Source: Strigamia acuminata
Lineage: Eukaryota; Arthropoda; Chilopoda; Geophilomorpha; Linotaeniidae
DNA: 64,000 bases
Reading direction: 5' to 3'
NCBI GenBank assembly: GCA_949358305.1
Contig: OX442315.1
Span: 11,620,427 to 11,684,426 of the forward strand
A model generated the notes under the pieces. The model was not told the origin of the DNA and searched no databases. It saw nothing but the letters and a program-made list of their open reading frames with translations. The position numbers and the translations under genes were made by a program. Below, in pieces: positions 11,901 through 20,858 of the stretch (positions are counted from its first letter, which is position 1; every line of letters starts with the position of its first letter).

Positions 11901-14898
11901 TAGCTCAACAGTGGACTTAGGAATTTCTGAAGTTACCAAAAGATTGTCATCACCAGTAGCAATGGATGCAGTCAAGAAGGCATTAAAAATGTTATCTACA
12001 TCTGATCAAGGAACAGAAACAATGTCTGAAATGAAGAAAAGCCCAATTCCAGAAACAAAAACATTTTTGATTGATGTTGCAAAAGAGACCCCTTCTGAAA
12101 AAATGAAGAAGACTGACAGCCTGAACCAAGCACTTGTCGTGGAAGGGAAGACAACGAAACCATCATCGCATGTTGAAAACGAAAATTGTCGTAAAGCATC
12201 TCCACCAGCTCAGAAAGACGCGAAGAAGGCAAAACAAGATTTACAAGAGCTGCGGTACATGGCACAGTCGCAGTGTCCACCAGTTAGGAATACAGCAAGT
12301 GTCATGCATCAGCCGGAAGTTGAACAGACCACTACAGATTCAGCGAGAAATTCAGAAAAGCGAGGAAATGACGATACAGAAGATCGTAGAGAGAATAAAC
12401 AAACAGTAACGTCACCTACGCAAAAGAAAATGTTATTTGATGTCATGGACCAGCAGAACCTCCAACATGAGTCAGACAATCAAGTTCAATTGGGTCATGA
12501 CCAACCTGCAACAGGCGACACCATTCTAGAACCAAATGACATCAGAATGTCCACAGCAAGCAAAGAACTTGGCCAAACACAAGTTGACACATGCAGAGAA
12601 GACTGGCCAAACGAAAGAACAATTGCTTTCGAAAATTTGAGTGGTCAAAGAACGAAAATAGATGGTAGACAACAAGAGGAAAAAAGTGTGCAAAGTGCAG
12701 ACGACTCACAACGTGCAGAAGACACACCGGTTGTTGAAAGTGCTGAAATTATGCAAAGTGCGTCAGAATTGGACAAAGAGCAAGCTCAGGAATGTGCGCA
12801 ACCTCTTGATGATGCGAAAAATTTTAATGACACAAAGAACCAAGAGGACACACAGATTGCAGAAAAAATTATCGAATCGGACACAGAAAATTCTATTGTT
12901 AAAAACTTAGAAGAAAATCCATTGCTTTTTCCAAAAAGTGTAGATTTTGAAACTGATGAACAAATTCAACCATTTTCAAAAAAGGGGGGAAGAGTAGTGG
13001 AAAAAGAAAAAGAAAATGAAATTTTGTCATTAAAGAAGCAAGACTTAAACTGCCAAACGGATTCGTCATTTGTCAACCTGAAATCATTGGTAGATCAAGT
13101 AAAGATTCATCATGTGAAACAGCAAACTTCAGTCAACTTTTCATCACCAGCGTTATCCATACCTGATGAAGAAAAACCCACTCAAGATGCAGCAGAATCT
13201 CCGCCACAGTACATTGTCCAGCCGACACTAGCATCAAATGATTTGAATTCTACGGAAACTTCGTCAATTTTACAAAGTCAGAGCACTGTCAACAACATTA
13301 CGTCATCCGTCAAGTTGAAAAATGTGGACATGCGATCACAAGGGAGTCAGACTAATGCAACAGATTTGTCACTGCTTGATGTAACCAGCATGGCGGATAA
13401 GTCATTTCAACATCAACGAAATATTTTGCCAACTGAAGAGTCGAAGTATTCAGTTCAAGTCCAACGAAAAGAAAATTCCAGGAAATCAGAAAATAAATGT
13501 CTGGTTCGAGAAATGAAAATTATTCGAAAACAATTTCGAAAAGTGATCAAAAGTCTAACACATAATATGATGTTACAAGATTCCACGTCTTCACCGAAAT
13601 CATGTAGTCAGCAGAATCCAGAGTGGCCCTCCAAATATTTCATCGAGGCTCTGAAGAACATACTGGAAAACATAACTTCCGAGGACCTACAGGAAGTAAA
13701 AATTTTGATCAAAGAATGTTATCAGCGACTGGATTTGGCAAAGGAAGTTCTACACACCAAAGAAAAATTGGAAGAGCAACCAAATCAAATAATCCAAGTT
13801 GATCAACACTTCAGGGAGTCCAGTGAAGTTAAAAATGCAATGAGGCATAGTCACACAGACCAACCCTACACCGAATCAACTGATCGGCAGAAACATATTG
13901 TCAGTGTGGTTGAAATTGGAAATGGGTCCAAAATTGATTTATCAGATGATTGCAAGATGCTTTGCAGTGTACAGCACACAAGTACAGGATTGAAAAGACA
14001 ACCAGAAAATCAAGATTGCCAAGTATTGACATCAATTGGTCAAATTGAAAAACAAGGTCTACAATCAACAGAAAAAGGAAACAAAATTTTGGAAAAAACT
14101 TTACAGAGAATTGACTTAAAGCAACACAGCACTCAATCAATTGAGTTACCGAAATGTGCTTCCGGCTCAATTACAACTGAAAACATTTCCAAAATTAATT
14201 TATTGGACGCGACCAAAAAATCTGATTGTGGCAATTCAGACAGCAAAGCTACAGTGCCCACTAAAATTACAATTAAGGACACACCTGAAGGAAAACAGCC
14301 AGTTGAAAGTTTTTCATTGTCCAAGTTTGGAATTCAACAGGAATATTTGTCCAACAGTCAACTAGAAATCCAGAAGCAATGGCTCGGAATTGAGAAAATT
14401 GCAGTGAATGAAATCACAACAATGGAAAGCCAAAAGCCATTGAAATTTGAAGCCACAAATGCATCTGCTGTGCAACAGCAATCAGCAGTGACAACGCAAG
14501 TGATGAATCTTGCAACCCAGAATGACCAAGATGACCCCGGCAAAATTTTGCAAGATGCCTGCTCCGGATTGGTAGAACACACAACTGAAGATCAATTGCC
14601 TGTTCGAGCCAACTGGACTGGTCAACTGAAAGAAGCTGCCGGAAGAAGCGGTTGGCAGGATTTTAGTCCTGGGAGCAGGACACCATCTGCAATCACTGGA
14701 CAGAATCAATCGGTTACGACAAGGAATGATCCAACGAAATCCCAGGACAAACTAATGCAGAACAAAAAACCAGCTCAATCAATTAGTCGGTTATCCAGAG
14801 CAAAGATTGACCCGACAAGAGATTTACTGAAGTTTTCGGTCTCCGAGTCTGAAATCCTCATCAAGGACTTCACCTCGAGGATCGATGATGAGGTTTAA
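8926..14898 (+). CDS. 1990-aa ORF of unknown function in the pol-less LTR element
   Basis: One uninterrupted ORF from ATG 8926 to TAA 14896-14898 fills the interior of the element. Residues about 90-540 are hydrophilic, rich in Arg, Asp, Glu, Ser, His and Asn. They contain many imperfect repeats of about 20 residues with the core RNESxxRxxxR. Residues about 620-980 hold three copies of a helical module beginning SPTxLKLxxVxxRM. Next to them are IDLT motifs (xSxxIDLTxL), with a further related IDPT near the C-terminus. A Glu/Lys-rich region and a Gln/Ser/Thr-rich tail follow. I see no zinc knuckle, DSG or DTG protease, YxDD or integrase motif, signal peptide or membrane helix. It could be a highly modified Gag, a captured host gene, or a new trans-acting protein. 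An intact 6-kb frame implies recent selection or very recent birth. Confidence 0.85.
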   Translation: MSDHHKKQLQGPSMEVQQSSLRLKRYSLPPHLGLLRHSEDMSSPIAIKNTDDRKHSKIVQRDQEKFFQDYTIKTADHQLQASQIRSGTSTIHKTWQSRDQNEMHHYSSPQNYGGRYDQQDQEVPKYDIRHDNRNESGRDCRNKDNSERRNDYSSARYGNSDKNELHHRNVVDINTTLITKYHYSYSSPRNEHRSTGQGSAYADDPRRRDASHHEDNLSQQDWQNQRASPLPGYAYREESDRKYSDSKHLSRSAPSHSRYDRDEQRQEEMDYDSSRSKRDNERRHDNHRKEEHGPSTSREHSYKDDFCQYEDFQSRNESHYRDKESQRENSNLRNESHYRDKERQQEGSHSRNESRYCGKSSHHDDHHVTGHGNPYENSDPRNESRHRSELRFKNNSRPYEDSNQRNESRCQDETRQKSESCFKKETRQQNAYGYSNQNESYQRETPHQRDNFHQQDDSHHQFESQRQEGCRSNDRERPQRDELRHSNESHHGYELCSRGESDQRQDDSYQNERQRRASSPPPRACDNEVNQKYLDFGHLRQNKSSTPKPQESRQEKFDFHLEEKVSPPGNKLGSPENTIKEQEFVLKQTDDHLAKSSSRSQESVDLTMQTGQSPKQYVPRATCQKCSLLNRTTSSPSYRIDLTQLEGIISPTHLKLKEVHNRMLDFIQEGRDRRCYCHISEPNSREEYAASIAAANDRVQRIKQIRLEEQQLWEQLRVEKRKERETKLDNKLAQIRMESQISEEQNKLEANKVQSQQHHVSHTTSSLCSLSESAKSIPRSEIDLTKLSGSKRSTPRREIDLTSNIELISIAKGRSRWLREFMTTPSIEPSDSMTATMECSPTQLKLQRVRQRMQNIIQEADDSLEDRRHRYQIGRPVSTKEFVASLTADYDRERRMSLDKLEEQELLSQLRREERDCLIKADKTASSKISVDSPALSTVPSPTRLKLQEVRRRLQTETRDSPAETKRQSRADQKTLRYLTSIEVTSRRRKRHSSTVDLGISEVTKRLSSPVAMDAVKKALKMLSTSDQGTETMSEMKKSPIPETKTFLIDVAKETPSEKMKKTDSLNQALVVEGKTTKPSSHVENENCRKASPPAQKDAKKAKQDLQELRYMAQSQCPPVRNTASVMHQPEVEQTTTDSARNSEKRGNDDTEDRRENKQTVTSPTQKKMLFDVMDQQNLQHESDNQVQLGHDQPATGDTILEPNDIRMSTASKELGQTQVDTCREDWPNERTIAFENLSGQRTKIDGRQQEEKSVQSADDSQRAEDTPVVESAEIMQSASELDKEQAQECAQPLDDAKNFNDTKNQEDTQIAEKIIESDTENSIVKNLEENPLLFPKSVDFETDEQIQPFSKKGGRVVEKEKENEILSLKKQDLNCQTDSSFVNLKSLVDQVKIHHVKQQTSVNFSSPALSIPDEEKPTQDAAESPPQYIVQPTLASNDLNSTETSSILQSQSTVNNITSSVKLKNVDMRSQGSQTNATDLSLLDVTSMADKSFQHQRNILPTEESKYSVQVQRKENSRKSENKCLVREMKIIRKQFRKVIKSLTHNMMLQDSTSSPKSCSQQNPEWPSKYFIEALKNILENITSEDLQEVKILIKECYQRLDLAKEVLHTKEKLEEQPNQIIQVDQHFRESSEVKNAMRHSHTDQPYTESTDRQKHIVSVVEIGNGSKIDLSDDCKMLCSVQHTSTGLKRQPENQDCQVLTSIGQIEKQGLQSTEKGNKILEKTLQRIDLKQHSTQSIELPKCASGSITTENISKINLLDATKKSDCGNSDSKATVPTKITIKDTPEGKQPVESFSLSKFGIQQEYLSNSQLEIQKQWLGIEKIAVNEITTMESQKPLKFEATNASAVQQQSAVTTQVMNLATQNDQDDPGKILQDACSGLVEHTTEDQLPVRANWTGQLKEAAGRSGWQDFSPGSRTPSAITGQNQSVTTRNDPTKSQDKLMQNKKPAQSISRLSRAKIDPTRDLLKFSVSESEILIKDFTSRIDDEV

Positions 14899-14920
14899 AG
14901 AAGTTAGGAACTAACTTCCT

Positions 14921-14934
14921 AAAAAGGGGGGAGG
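14921..14934 (+). promoter_or_regulatory. Polypurine tract of the pol-less element
   Basis: AAAAAGGGGGGAGG directly abuts the TG start of the 3' LTR. This is the standard plus-strand primer position and shows that the element uses normal LTR reverse transcription. Confidence 0.85.
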
Positions 14935-16086
14935 TGTAGTGACCCTAGTGGTCACTAGTGGAAGAAGTATCAGAAATAAAGTCTGAAAATATTATTTTAT
15001 TTTAGTTTATTTGGTTTTTTATATTTCCTGTCCCCAGACAAGGAAGTTAAGCAGAGTGGGAGGAAATGTGGGTGGTTGCCAGGGTAACCAGCCCACAAGC
15101 CTCCAAACAGGAAATACATCCTGTGAAGAGTGAGAACTCTTCAGTTTTATGTTCATGTTCACCAAGTCAAGTCACACCAAATCTACTCCAGAAATACCAG
15201 AATTCTTCATTAGATTTGTGACATTTGGAAACACCATGGAACTCATAATCTTGCTGTGAAGAATCCAGCTAGATTCATCTTGTGCCACCACAACTAGTGA
15301 CACGGGAAGCCACATTCTTGCTGAGAGGGATCCAGCTAGAGTTCATTCTTGCAATTGTACGAATACAATTGTGAGATTTCATCTTGTCTCAACGACATTG
15401 TTGAGAAGGGATATTTGTGTGGAAATAGCCACAAGTTGGAGTCGCAACGGATGAGTTGCGAGAGAACGTCGGAGGAACGGAAATTAGTCCGAATTCATCA
15501 CCGAGTCGGAATTAGTCCGTGTCGCCGAAATTCGAGAGTCGAGTCGCGAAGATTCGTATGAGAAGCGAGAGAGAAGTTGCACGGAAATTTGTCCGTTTCG
15601 TCGAGAAAATCTTCGAGAACGGAATTGAGTCCGGCTACGAGTCATCATTAGTCGGAAATTTGTCCGTGTCGTCGGGAACGAACGCCGGGAGTAGAAAACG
15701 AAGATCGGACGTCGCGAACGATTTGTGAACGTTGCCGTAACGTCGCCGTAACGTCGCCGTAACGTTGCCGTAACGTCGCCGCGAGATTCACCGCGAACGT
15801 CGCCATTTTGTATTATTTCATCTTTCATTTCTTATTTAATTTTATCATTTAGTCAAATATGTATGATTTTATCACGTATTCCTATTATTTGTATTTCCTT
15901 TAAAGCATAGTTTAAGTTAAGAATAAATCATCTTAGAATTTATTTGAGGAATAACTTGTGTTTATTTTCCCACCATTTTGAGTAAGTTTTATATTAGAGA
16001 GTAGTTTTTATGATAAGTCTTGTCAAAGCATCAATAAGCTTGGAATTATTCTTTATTAATTTAAGGAGTAATTCAGGCTCATTACA
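14935..16086 (+). repeat. 3' LTR of the pol-less element
   Basis: Partner of 7525-8676, with the same length and termini. It is followed by CAAG, the second copy of the target duplication, and then by the rest of the broken BSD exon. Confidence 0.95.
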
Positions 16087-16429
16087 CAAGTTCCGTTTCC
16101 CACGTTGTATTCTGGAATAGGTATTTTTACAAACTCAATCGAATGCTCAAAGCTGAGGAATCAGGTGATGAAATTGCTTGGGATGAAGGTGAAAAACAAA
16201 AAGGGTGTTTTGGTCAACCGGTCTTTGTGTTGTAATTGCACTTCCTGGGCAGTGAGCTCGTGTCGCCTGCGCACTAAGATTGCTAGACTGCTGTTTATGT
16301 CGAAACAGTTTAATATTATTGATGTCTATGGGTCCAAAATTGTCAAGAGAAAAATTAGTGTCACGATTAAGCACAATTAATGAAATAATGACCAATGGAA
16401 AAGCGGACAAAAATGGGTCTTTTTTTTTT

Positions 16430-16872
16430 ACAAAAATTGGTTTTTTATTTATAAAATTGGTTTTTTATTTATAAAATTGGTTTTTTATTTATAAAATTGG
16501 TTTTTTATTTATAAAATTGGTTTTTTATTTATAAAATTGGTTTATTATTTATAAAATTGGTTTTTTATTTATAAAATTGGTTTTTTATTTATAAAATTGG
16601 TTTTTTATTTATAAAATTGGTTTTTTATTTATAAAATTGGTTTTTTATTTATAAAATTGGTTTTTTATTTATAAAATTGGTTTTTTATTTATAAAATTGG
16701 TTTTTTATTTATAAAATTGGTTTTTTATTTATAAAATTGGTTTTTTATTTATAAAATTGGTTTTTTATTTATAAAATTGGTTTAATAATGTTTTTTTATT
16801 TATAAAATTGGTTTAATAATGTTTTTTTATTTATAAAATTGGTTTAATAATGTTTTTTTATTTATAAAATGA
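16430..16872. repeat. Intronic minisatellite, 20-bp unit (BSDC1 paralogue)
   Basis: About 20 copies of TTGGTTTTTTATTTATAAAA, with the last few expanded by an inserted TTTAATAATG. It occupies the same intron as the 19-bp array of BSDC1. The shared start TTGGTTTTT suggests the two arrays descend from one seed but expanded separately. Confidence 0.95.
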
Positions 16873-17016
16873 TTATTTATTTGCACAGAAAGACGTCGTG
16901 TTGCGGAATGGGGGAAGAGATTTGATTTGTGGTGGAGCGAATATGAGAAGCAACAACTGGAAGACGCTATGCGAGAAGTAGAATTTTTTCTTCGTGAGCC
17001 TCCTAACTATTGGTAG

Positions 17017-17433
17017 TTTTGGCTTAGAAATAAAAAAAATGGCGGACCCGCTGGTATTACTGCGATTTTCGATGTGAAGAAGCAGTAAATATCAATGTTG
17101 TTATTTTAACCGAATAGTAATATAATAATAATAAGACTAAGAAAGACTAATAAAACATTAAAAAATCTATCAAACAATGCAAAAACATTTGGCAAAAAAA
17201 ATAAAACTATACAATATAATAAAATCAATGAATTTTCCGAGGATTTCAAGGGAAATAGCACACAGACTCTTTCTTCTGAAATATCAGTGGAAATATATCA
17301 GTGGAAATAGCCTGTGCGCTGTAAATACTTCCCAGGAGTGCTTGATATGAAATAAATAGTCTGTGTGCTGTTTCCACTGAAATGTCAGTGGGAATAGCCT
17401 CATCGAAAATTCGTTATATCGCAATTCGATTAC
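17017..17433. other. No gene; short internal direct repeats
   Basis: AT-rich. Around 17225-17400 the phrase ATCAGTGGAAATA recurs beside repeats of CACACAGACT or CTGTGTGCTG. This looks like a small degenerate repeat. Confidence 0.4.
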
Positions 17434-17676
17434 ATGGCGGACGTACCTCAATAACATATTCATCGGTCCGACCTCTGGGTACCAAAATATTTTTGTTTAT
17501 TTACCGCATTATTCGGCCTAATAACAACTGGAATTAGAAAATCCTCTGCGCAGAATGGGATGCGCAGTGCGATTTTAGCATCAAGATACCGGGCTGAAAC
17601 TGTAGATGAGGACTCCGAAGATGAATCTAAAGCACCAGTAACCGGTGAATTTATGAGAATAGTGATCTTGTTGTGA
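17434..17676 (+). pseudogene. 80-codon frame with one internal stop, one membrane segment
   Basis: ATG 17434 opens a frame (MADVPQ) that meets TAA at 17452-17454 and then stays open to TGA at 17674-17676. After the internal stop there is a hydrophobic stretch of about 15 residues (FCLFTALFGLITTGI), then an acidic tail with DEDSEDES. I do not recognise the family. The first codons could instead be a short exon, because GT follows GAC. Coding status is uncertain. Confidence 0.3.
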
Positions 17677-17698
17677 AGAAATATTTAATTTTTTATCT

Positions 17699-19048
17699 CT
17701 AGAAAAAATATTCAAATTCTAAAATAATGTTGACCGTAACCTCCAAATCCAAGTTGTTGCTTTTCACGAACCTTTTAATTTCTTCGTGAGCCGAATCGCC
17801 GATATTCAGACAATTTTTGCAGCTCAGCGTATTCAACGGATTCCGCATTTCCAACAACTTCAAGATCGATCTCAAACTAACCGAATCGCAACGAATCAAA
17901 TCGAAAACTTTAAGACAACCAAACGCATTCGACTCGACAAGATCCAAAACCAAATCATCGGTCAACGCATCACACTTCACAAGACGTAGTGTTTCCAAAA
18001 ACCGACACTGCACCAAAAACCTTTGCAATTGCAACCCGCAAGCATCATTCCCATCGAAAAGGAGAACGTGCAGTTCCCGTAAATTCCCGAATCCAGCATC
18101 GGTATTACCCTCACTAGAAATACGACAACCATACAGTCTTAATTTCTCCAACATTGGACAACAGCGACCGACGACCGAAACATTAACCGTTCCAAAATTG
18201 AGCGGATGTAAATGCAGACAGGTTATACGTTGCAGTATATCGTGTTCAGACATCTGTAGAGCTGTAAAAAAATTTAAATTCGTAATAAACAAGCAAGATA
18301 AATTTGGAAAACAGCTTTTCAGAAATACGATGTCGTCTTCCCCCATAATTTTCGACATTTTCGTCATTTTAATTAAAGAATATGTGCATAAACAGCTTTG
18401 TGATCTGAATTTTCGTTTTAGGTGTTCGTACAACTTGCTCCAGTGGCAATTATCGAACACTTTCAAAACCGGCAATTGGTGCAGAAGATAAAAACACACA
18501 TAGTGCGTGACACCAACGCGAGAGGATACATTCAAATACTCGAGTTTCTTACAGCGCTGCAGCGCAGCGAGCCCGACGTCCGTAACGCAACGGCATTTAA
18601 TCAGATCGAGATGCGTCAACTGGCGGCAATTTTCGGCGATTGCAAAAACGACTCGATCGCTACATTCCGGTCGCTCCTCGAGCTTAAGACGTCGAAGTTG
18701 CGGTAGATGTGCCATCAATTCGATCAGCGATCTCGAAGGAATTTCGTCCGTAGTTTTCTGTAGGTTAAAATCAACGAGGTTGCCACAAACTCGTGCAATT
18801 CTGACCAATAAAGGCTCGATAAGCAGATCAAACACGTGCAAATGGTGTAACGCTTTACTGCGGTAATGAACGAAGATATTTGACGGCAAACGTCGATCGC
18901 CGGGTTTTAACCGACAAAATCGTTGATAGATTCGGTCGATACATACGTAAGGTTGAGTCATTAATTCGGCTTTCAGATCGTCGAAATTAGTCGTCACGGT
19001 TGCCAAACACAATTCTTGCAGACTCGGAACTGGTTTCGTGTACGGCAT
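17699..19048 (-). CDS. Leucine-rich repeat protein, AMN1/F-box-LRR type
   Basis: One exon, about 449 codons from the ATG ending at 19048. The longer open frame above it has no ATG. The start (PVPSLQELCLATVTTNF) resembles the helical head found before LRRs in adaptor proteins such as ZYG-11 or AMN1-like factors. From about residue 110 cysteine-type LRRs follow, for example LTHLDLIKCRCVTDVGLAAL and LKVFDLIRCDSVSLRSILKL. These proteins usually present substrates to cullin ubiquitin ligases, and that role is inference here. No clear F-box is visible. The upstream region shares a repeat and a CCGGAAGTG motif with the LicD gene at 33.4 kb. Confidence 0.7.
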   Translation of the reverse strand: MPYTKPVPSLQELCLATVTTNFDDLKAELMTQPYVCIDRIYQRFCRLKPGDRRLPSNIFVHYRSKALHHLHVFDLLIEPLLVRIARVCGNLVDFNLQKTTDEIPSRSLIELMAHLPQLRRLKLEERPECSDRVVFAIAENCRQLTHLDLIKCRCVTDVGLAALQRCKKLEYLNVSSRVGVTHYVCFYLLHQLPVLKVFDNCHWSKLYEHLKRKFRSQSCLCTYSLIKMTKMSKIMGEDDIVFLKSCFPNLSCLFITNLNFFTALQMSEHDILQRITCLHLHPLNFGTVNVSVVGRCCPMLEKLRLYGCRISSEGNTDAGFGNLRELHVLLFDGNDACGLQLQRFLVQCRFLETLRLVKCDALTDDLVLDLVESNAFGCLKVFDLIRCDSVSLRSILKLLEMRNPLNTLSCKNCLNIGDSAHEEIKRFVKSNNLDLEVTVNIILEFEYFF

Positions 19049-19106
19049 GTCGAAAAACACGCAAATGTATGGCCAAAGTCTTTTATATTGGATGAAAACG
19101 TATGTC

Positions 19107-19290
19107 AAACAGAAGAAACGTTTGGCATACGAAATAATGATTGAATATCATTGTTTTTGGGGCGTGGAATATCAACAAAGGCGAAGTTGTGTATCGCCAT
19201 TCGAATATTCTTTGTCTCCGAATCGTGGGGAACAGGAACAATAAAAACATTGGACACTTCCGGTCAACTGGCACTTGTCGGAAAAAATTC
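19107..19290. repeat. Dispersed promoter-like repeat upstream of the LRR gene
   Basis: 19110-19215 matches 35615-35720 (AACAGAAGAAACGTTTGGCA, then a shared segment ending ATTCTTTGTC). 19226-19284 matches 33526-33612 around ACACTTCCGGTCAACTGGCA. Two of the three sites lie just upstream of minus-strand genes. Minus-strand CCGGAAGTG fits an ETS-family site. Confidence 0.6.
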
Positions 19291-19420
19291 CTAAAATAGC
19301 CTCAATTAAATTCTAGAAGAATTTGTTACTTGAAAGATACGTACACTTGTCTTAAACCCACACAAAAAAAAAATAAACAAGTAAATATAAAAAACCAAGT
19401 TTTTTAAGTTTTTTAAGTTC

Positions 19421-19930
19421 GGCCGATCAGATCGGTCTGAAAGTTGGAAATTCGTTAGATTCGAGGTTTATTTACCCTATGCACCAAGAATGGTGCCAGC
19501 CCACCGAATATTTATTTGTCGGGGACACTTTTAAACATTTTCGAATAGTCTGCTGGCTGAAAAACACCGATATCTCGAAACTGGCCAATCAGATCGGTCT
19601 GTAAGTTGGAAATTCGTTAGATTCGAGGTTTATTTACCCTATGCACCACGAATGGTGCTGTGCCAGCGAATATTTATTTGTCAGTGACACTTTTAGGCAT
19701 TTTTTGAATAGTCTGTTGGCCTAAATATGACAATATCTCAAAACTGGCCGATCAGATCGATCTGAAACTTGGAAATTCGGTAGATTTGGGGGTGATTGAC
19801 CCTATGCACCATGAATGGTGCTGTGCTAGTGAATATTTTACGTTTGGGAAATATTTTAAGTTTTAACATTGGGTATCGTCCTGCCCCTAGATGGGCGAAT
19901 CAAATGGTCTGCCAACTTCAGCCCGGTTCA
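19421..19930. repeat. Three tandem copies of a ~163-bp satellite-like unit
   Basis: Units begin GGCCGATCAGATCG at 19421, 19583 and 19746, with a diverged fourth start near 19892. Each holds TTTACCCTATGCACCA or a close variant and GAATATTT. Copies differ by about 10-20 percent, so the array is old. Confidence 0.85.
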
Positions 19931-20122
19931 CCTTTGCTAATATATATAAACATGATGAATTCAAGTAACAATTAACAAAATGAACATCTATAAATTTATT
20001 TTTGAAAAACTTACAATGTCTTTTACATTAAATCTATTTCAGCGATTGCTGGAAGAAAATTTACAATTTCACAAATTATGTTTCGAAGTCCGAAACACAG
20101 AAAATGTAATGAACGAATAAAA

Positions 20123-20163
20123 TTACAAAATAATCCGATTTTTTGCATCAGGAATTTTAAACT
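20123..20163 (-). pseudogene. Displaced 3' end of the LicD-family gene
   Basis: Read on the minus strand and joined to 31578 after removing the gypsy element and one AACT repeat, this segment continues the LicD frame exactly. It adds KIPDAKNRIIL and a TAA stop at 20123-20125. A minus-strand AATAAA lies at 19995-20000. These 11 codons are now 11.4 kb away from the rest of the gene. Confidence 0.85.
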
Positions 20164-20773
20164 TGTGGTGACCACGAGGTCACAAAAGTGTTTTAATTAA
20201 TCATAACCTAATAAATAGTAATTTTAATATTGATAGTAAAATGATTGTCAGATTATTGCGGGAAAATTAGCTATACTAGTTTTACCGTTTCTGCGAGACT
20301 GACGTGACAACGTCATAGATTTGCATAATTCCCCGAATTTATGCAAATACGTCATTTCCGGTCCAGCCACTATTTAAACCCGTGTCTGACCGGAAACCCC
20401 CACTTTATAGATACCAGAGCAACATTAGCATCACCACCTCACCGTCAGGCCGTTTTACCGGATTGATAGAGGATCGATGCCCGTTGCCAATTACATCTAT
20501 AAATCAGAGTCACAGATATTATCGTAGCAATACTACGATCGTAATATCTCCCGAAGCGAAGCGTTTGCGAACACGTGTTTCGCCAGACGCCATTACCCTA
20601 GACAACAGTAGAAGCCACGTGTAAGACTGCCGTGCAGCAACAAATCGTATCCGCCAGCAAGGATCCGAGACCACATTGTTAAGTATCATTATTGTATTAT
20701 TACAAGTGTGAAATAAAGGGTGTTATTAGTAAGATATTGTGTAAGTTTATTTACCGGAATCAAGGTTACGACA
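20164..20773 (+). repeat. 5' LTR of the gypsy element
   Basis: TGTGGTGACC to ACGACA, 610 bp. A TATA-like TATTTAAA lies near 20371. AATAAA at 20712-20717 is the likely polyadenylation signal. It opens with a 7-bp inverted repeat, GTGACCACGAGGTCAC. Confidence 0.95.
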
Positions 20774-20775
20774 CG

Positions 20776-20793
20776 TGGGGGCCTGTCCGGGAT
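20776..20793 (+). promoter_or_regulatory. Primer binding site, tRNA-Pro type
   Basis: TGGGGGCCTGTCCGGGAT matches the complement of tRNA-Pro 3' ends (TGGGGGCTCGTCCGGGAT) at 16 of 18 positions. It starts two bases after the LTR. Confidence 0.8.
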
Positions 20794-20858
20794 AGTTTGA
20801 CTAATCAGACTATTTTAAATAAACGTATCTTACGGTTTGACATTTGCAAACTATCGAA

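Larger units (their letters stand above)
7525..16086 (+). mobile_element. Pol-less LTR retrotransposon with one giant ORF (8.56 kb)
   Basis: Two 1152-bp LTRs (7525-8676 and 14935-16086) begin TGTAGTGACC and end ATTACA. The 4-bp target duplication CAAG lies at 7521-7524 and 16087-16090. I found two differences between the LTRs (A/G in the first 25 bases; G/A near 8119/15529), so the insertion is young. A primer-site-like TGGGGGCCCG follows the 5' LTR and a purine tract precedes the 3' LTR. The 6.26-kb interior carries a single ORF and no protease, reverse transcriptase, RNase H or integrase motif. It must therefore be mobilised in trans, like LARD elements, although those normally lack long ORFs. 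Confidence 0.9.
7136..17016 (+). pseudogene. Reduced BSDC1 paralogue split by an LTR element
   Basis: Exons: 7136-7222, 7313-7447, 7517-7524 continuing at 16091-16188, and 16889-17016. If the inserted element is skipped, all phases agree and the frame runs 151 codons to TAG at 17014-17016. Against BSDC1 it has a new 29-codon first exon ending in the same DRVQ and splice donor. It also has an in-frame loss of 11-12 codons in the next exon, another 12-codon loss after the BSD motif, and no counterpart of the long exon 7. The BSD hallmark reads FWNRYFYK, with His changed to Asn. The LTR element lies eight bases into the BSD exon, so a normal full product is no longer expected. Confidence 0.75.

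Noticed and set aside
19049-19108. Longer LRR protein starting at 19108
   Set aside because: That start is TTG within a dispersed repeat; the first ATG ends at 19048.
20844-20858. Gag start at 20844
   Set aside because: The codon is TTG, not ATG; the first in-frame ATG is 20859.
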